Positions 59,758 to 64,000 of a DNA stretch of 64,000 bases are shown here, in pieces. The notes under the pieces were generated by a model. The model did not search any database. It was not told where the DNA came from and was given only the letters and a program-made list of their open reading frames with translations. How positions within the stretch are numbered: the stretch's first letter is position 1; every line of letters begins with the position of its first letter. Both the position numbers and the translations under genes were made by a program. The stretch covers positions 17,842,565 to 17,906,564 of the forward strand of contig CAKAKS010000022.1 of assembly GCA_916700875.1 (NCBI GenBank), written 5' to 3'. The DNA comes from Sebastes aleutianus. Taxonomy: Eukaryota > Chordata > Actinopteri > Perciformes > Sebastidae.

Positions 59758-62700
59758 ATGAATCGGTTTGAGGACAGAGAGGATGGAGTCCCTTCCTCTA
59801 AAACCTCTCTGCGTGGAGGACATGACGGCAAGACCAAAGCTCAGAGGTGAGATGAGGATCTCTAACTGTCCATGACTCTTCTCCATGTCAGAGCTCAGCG
59901 CTCAAATCACTCAACCATCATCATTCACACTCAAATCTCTGTGTGTATTTTGTTGAAACACAGACCACGCTCTCCTGTATCCAGCTGTGTGTCCATGAAG
60001 AGTGACAGCTCTAAGGGTCGACCTTTTGACTTCAAACATGGACAGAAGTCTGATGATCCAGGGTAAGAATTCAAGGCTATAAAAAAAATGTCTTCAGCCC
60101 TGTTCAGACCTGGCATTAACATGCGTCTCCACATGCGCCCTGAGTGGCCAGTTGTGATCTGATCTAACTTCTCCGCTCTGTATGCAAATAAACACGTAGT
60201 AAACACATGGCTATTTCAGCAGATGTTGTGACGTAATATTCCATGAATGTCAGTAGTAATATCCTCCATATTCGTGAATTTGGGTACATTTTATTAACAT
60301 CAAAATAAAAGGTTATCGTAGGTATTGAGCGCAGTGAGACCCGCCGATCCAAGCAGGACGTCAGTTGAGTAGGCGGTCCTTAATGTGGCCATATGTGGTC
60401 TGGAAGATCCGATCTCAATGCGTCCTCAATGGTTCTTGAGTGCGTTCACACCTTGTACTTAAAGCTGTCCACTTGTGATCCGATCACCCAGGACGCATGT
60501 TAATACCAGGTCTGAACAATTAACATTGGGAAACATTTAAGGATCCAAAAGGATTTTACTTGACATGTGTGATAATCAGTGTTGTGTTTTAACAGGATCC
60601 CTCAGCAGAGACCGGATCCTTCTGGTCCCAGCTGTATGTCCATGAAGAGTGACAGCTCCAAGGGTCGACCTCTTGACTTCAAACATGGACAGGAGTCAGA
60701 TGATCAAAAGTAAGAATTGAAACCTGGGGGAAAAAAAACATTTCTTTGACAAAAAGAAAGTTTTGCATCAGCATAATTAACATTGGGAAACATTTAAGGG
60801 TCCAAAAAGATTTTACTTGACATGTGTGATAATCAGTGTTGTGTTTTAACAGGATCCCTCAGCAGAGACCAGATCCTTCTGGTCCCAGCTGTATGTCCAT
60901 GAAGAGTGACAGCTCTAAGGGTCGACCTCTTGACTTCAAACATGGACAGCAGTCAGATGATCAAAAGTAAGAATTGAAACCTGGGGAAAAACAACAACAT
61001 TTCTTTGACAAAAAGAAAGTTTTACATCAACATATTTAACATTGGGAAATATTTAAGCATCCTCAAAAATTTTACTTGACATGTGTGTTAATCAGTGTTG
61101 TGATTAAATAGGATCCTTCATCAGAGACCAGATCCTTTCTGGTCCCAGCTGTGTGTCCTTGAAGAGTGACAGCTCTAAGGGTCGACCTCTTGACTTCAAA
61201 CATGGACAGCAGTCAGATGATCAAAAGTAAGAATTGAAAACTGAGAGTATGGATTTCTATAACAGACATTTCTCTACATCATTTTCAGCAGTACATTATC
61301 CAGAAAGAAGGTTTCTGAACTTACGACAACACAAACTACTCTGAATACAGCTGTGTTTCAATGACAATAACGACTTAAAAAAATATTTTATGAAGTAAAA
61401 AAACGTTTTCATAAGAATGATACATTTGACACACAACGTTGTGTTTATGTCCTGTGTTTTTAGGAGGATCAAAAATCAGAAACAAGACTCTCCTGTATCC
61501 AGTAGTCAATCTGCCCAGCAGCATCAAACAGACCTGAACTCCGTATTCATGGTGTGTAAATGTGCAAGCACAACTACTACTGCAAACTTCCTTTGTGATC
61601 CTAGCAGTCTCCATGCTACACCATTTAGACCTGCAGGTTTGTCATGTGGTTGACAAAAAGGACATGTGGAGTCCCCCAAGGCTCCATTATCGGACCTCGT
61701 CTTTTCAACTACTCCGACTAGCTCAGATTATAGAAAACAACAAAATACCTTACCAATATGCAGACGATACACTGATTTATATTACAATATCCTTAGGTGA
61801 CTATATTCCCATACAAGCACTGAGTAGGTGCATTGCACAAATCAATGATCAGGTGTGCTAAATGTTCTGCAATTAAACTGAGATAAAATAGAAATAATTG
61901 TTTTTGGAACCAAAGAAGTTAAAAGACATTTAATTGTTAAAAGTTAGAGCTCAGCTTCAGTCGCTAATGTAAATTTCAATATCTATATTAAGATGATTGC
62001 AAAATCAGCCTACCATCGCCTTAAGAATATATCAAGAATTAAAGCTCTTGTGTTTCATCATGATTACCTTGCCTTTCAGGTGAATGTGATTGTGTTCTGC
62101 TAATTTAAATTTGAATATCACTCTGTTCCAGCTGCTTGAGGAGAGCATTATCAGTTTTGTGAAGAACGAACTGAAGAAGTTCCAGAAAGTTCTGAGTCCA
62201 GATTACCCAGAATGCTTTGAGAGTCAGTGTGAGGATCAGGAGGCGGTGGAAGGCGAGGAAGAAGAGAAGTGGAGGAGCAGCAAAGAGGGATTTCTGAAGA
62301 TCACACTGCACTTCCTGAGGGAAATGAAGCAGGAGGAGCTGGCTGACCATCTGCAGAGCAGTAAGAGGCTATGGACAGCTATAACATGTTAGGAAGAGGA
62401 CTTTTTATTTGTTTATCCTTTATTTAACAGTATAAGTAATAGTGTCATCTGCATAGAAGTGCACCTTTGCCGGATCTAGTCCTACACAAAGATCATTTAC
62501 AGTTCATAAATAGAAAATAAAATTGGTCCCAAGATAGATCCTTTAGGATCACCCATCTTTATTGTTAGAGATGCAGAGTAATAATTGTCTATGGACACAC
62601 ACTGAGTTCTCCCAGTTAAATAGTTTGAAAACCAATGCAACAAAGTGTCACTAGAACCTATACGTTCGAGTTTTTGCAGGAGAAGACCATGATCCACTGA

Positions 62701-64000
62701 GTCAAATGCTTTGGATAAATCAAGAAAAAGTGCATCATATGATACTTTATCATCCAGACCAGTAATAATGATATCAGTTTTTAACAGATTTGGCTGCAGA
62801 AACTCTACATGTAACTTTATCTGAACTTTAATGTTTCCATATATCAGGTCTACCAGAGTCAAACATTTTCATTTGGCTTTTGTTCATTCAGGAAATGGTG
62901 TTGCTGCTCTCTTATGTCAGCGCAAACTAAAGTCTGATCTAAAGAAGAAGTATGAGTGTGTGTTTGAGGGGATTGCTAAAGCAGGAAACCCAACCCTTCT
63001 GAATCAGATCTACACAGAGCTCTACATCACAGAGGGAGGGACTGCAGAAGTCAATGAGGAACATGAAGTCAAACAGATTGAAAGATCATCCAGGAAACCA
63101 GACAGACCAGAAACGACAGTCAGACGAGAAGACATCTTTAAACCCTCACCTAGAAGAGATGAACCAATCAGAACAGTGATGACAAAAGGAGTGGCTGGCA
63201 TCGGGAAAACAGTCTTAACACAGAAGTACACTCTGGACTGGGCTGAAGACAACCCAGCCAACCAAGACATACAGTTCACATTTCCTTTCACTTTTAGAGA
63301 ACTGAATGTGCTGAAAGAGAAGAAGTTCAGCTTGGTGGAACTTGTTCATCACTTCTTTAATGAAACTAAAGAAGCAGGAATCTGCAGGTTTGAAAAGTTC
63401 CAGGTTGTGTTCATCTTTGACGGTCTGGATGAGTGTCGACTTCCTCTGGATTTCCAAAACAATCAGATCCTGACTGATGTTACAGAGTCCACCTCAGTGG
63501 ATGTGCTGCTGACAAACCTCATCAGGGGAAAACTGCTTCCTTCTGCTCACCTCTGGATAACCACACGACCTGCAGCAGCCAGTCAGATCCCTCCTGAGTG
63601 TGTTGACAGGGTGACAGAGGTCAGAGGGTTCACTGACCCACAGAAGGAGGAGTACTTCAGGAAGAGATTCAGGAATGAGGAGCAGGCCAACAGAATCATC
63701 TCCCACATCAAGACATCCCGAAGCCTCCACATCATGTGCCACATCCCAGTCTTCTGCTGGATCACTGCTACGGTTCTGGAGGATGTGTTGAAGACCAAAG
63801 AGGGAGGAGAGCTGCCCAAGACTCTGACTGAGATGTACATCCACTTCCTGGTGGTTCAGTCCAAAACTGAAGAAGAAGTATGAGAGAGGAGCTGAGAAAG
63901 ATCCAGGCTGGAGTTCAGAGAGCAGGGAGATGATTGAGTCTCTGGGAAGACTGGCTTTTGAGCAGCTGCAGAAAGGCAACCTGATCTTCTATGACTCAGA
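59758..64000 (+). CDS. Fish-type NLR (NLRC3/NLR-C-like) with FISNA and NACHT domains, 5' part
   Basis: Exons: 59758-59846 (start ATG), 59964-60062, 60596-60709, 60853-60966, 61112-61226, 61464-61551, 62132-62360 (FISNA-type) and 62892 to beyond the window (NACHT). Phases join except in the fifth exon. Exons 2-5 are tandem copies of a unit around SMKSDSSKGRP.DFKHGQ, typical of the variable N-terminus of the expanded fish NLR family. The FISNA exon reads LLEESIISFVKNELKKF and continues to QEELADHLQS. The NACHT exon has Walker A GVAGIGKT (63188-63211) and Walker B FIFDGLDE (near 63410-63433). These proteins are cytosolic nucleotide-binding innate-immune receptors. Two problems are visible: a one-base excess in the 61112-61226 exon, and a frameshift at an A run (63863-63866), after which the family sequence (MIESLGRLAFEQLQKGNLIF) continues in another frame. 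It may be a pseudogene, or the second may be an assembly error. LRRs lie outside the window. Confidence 0.8.
60596..61226 (+). repeat. Tandemly duplicated NLR N-terminal exons
   Basis: Three exon-intron units of about 257-260 bp start at 60596, 60853 and 61112. Each exon is 114-115 nt with symmetrical phase, and the introns repeat GGGAAACATTTAAGG and TTTTACTTGACATGTGTG. The earlier exon 59964-60062 is a shorter relative. Symmetric phase means unit number can change without breaking the frame; the third unit has one extra T. Confidence 0.9.
61560..61935 (+). mobile_element. LINE reverse-transcriptase fragment in NLR intron
   Basis: Encodes YQYADDTLIYI with the catalytic YADD at 61757-61768, preceded by a degenerate GSIIGP-like stretch and followed by ALSRCIAQINDQ and a TEIIVFG-like segment out of frame. 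It is a CR1/L2/Rex-type RT piece, defective. Confidence 0.75.
62410..62862 (-). mobile_element. LINE reverse-transcriptase fragment, opposite strand
   Basis: The minus strand encodes ALFLDLSKAFDSVDHGLLLQ, then LTGRTQCVSID and GDPKGSILGPILFSIY, the RT palm region before YADD. It lies immediately upstream of the NACHT exon, and the acceptor of that exon is only about 30 nt beyond it. It belongs to the same broad LINE group as 61.56 kb but is a separate, inverted piece. Confidence 0.8.

Overview
This is nuclear DNA from a teleost fish, probably a percomorph. Genes have introns with GT/AG splice sites. The genes (selenoprotein O, an NXPE cluster, an MFAP4-like fibrinogen-domain gene and a fish-type FISNA-NACHT NLR) and the mix of LINEs, MITEs and endogenous retrovirus (ERV) remnants fit a fish. 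No operon, CRISPR array, tRNA or rRNA was seen. Exon boundaries were read by hand from splice sites, reading phase and paralog comparison.

Layout. 0.27-5.37 kb (-): intact MFAP4-like gene, six coding exons. 7.26-7.91 kb (+): collapsed NXPE copy, first coding exon plus the 3' half of the last exon. 9.2-14.9 kb (-): complete nine-exon selenoprotein O gene ending in an in-frame TGA (Sec) two codons before the stop. 15.58-15.79 kb (+): an isolated terminal exon of an unidentified gene. 16.4-24.2 kb: transposons, including an L1-type LINE interrupted by a retrovirus-like provirus with a tRNA-Pro type primer-binding site. 25.0-28.65 kb (+), 32.5-40.7 kb (-) and 49.1-52.5 kb (-): three intact six-exon NXPE3-like genes. 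44.9-45.24 kb (-): an NXPE first-exon relic. 47.2-47.47 kb (+): a dead copy of the MFAP4-like terminal exon. 53-59 kb: repeats. 59.76-64.0 kb (+): 5' part of an NLR gene running off the window.

The main structure is a pair of nested inverted duplications. The inner one places NXPE genes A and B tail to tail (arms about 24.5-30.3 and 31.6-41.2 kb, unique centre about 1.3 kb). The outer one relates 0.26-7.56 kb to 44.94-47.48 kb, carrying the MFAP4-like terminal exon and an NXPE first exon in mirrored order. The arms have since diverged by deletion (the right outer arm lost MFAP4-like exons 1-5), by expansion of a 27-bp minisatellite inside gene B, and by LINE and LTR insertions. One LTR insertion can be dated relative to an empty paralogous site elsewhere in the window.

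The NXPE proteins are predicted type II membrane or secreted proteins with a neurexophilin-like region and a PC-esterase domain; GDS and D...H motifs are visible in A, B and C. SELENOO is a mitochondrial pseudokinase-fold AMPylase. The NLR is a cytosolic innate-immune receptor type. Nothing shows that the neighbouring genes act in one pathway; their proximity looks like duplication history.
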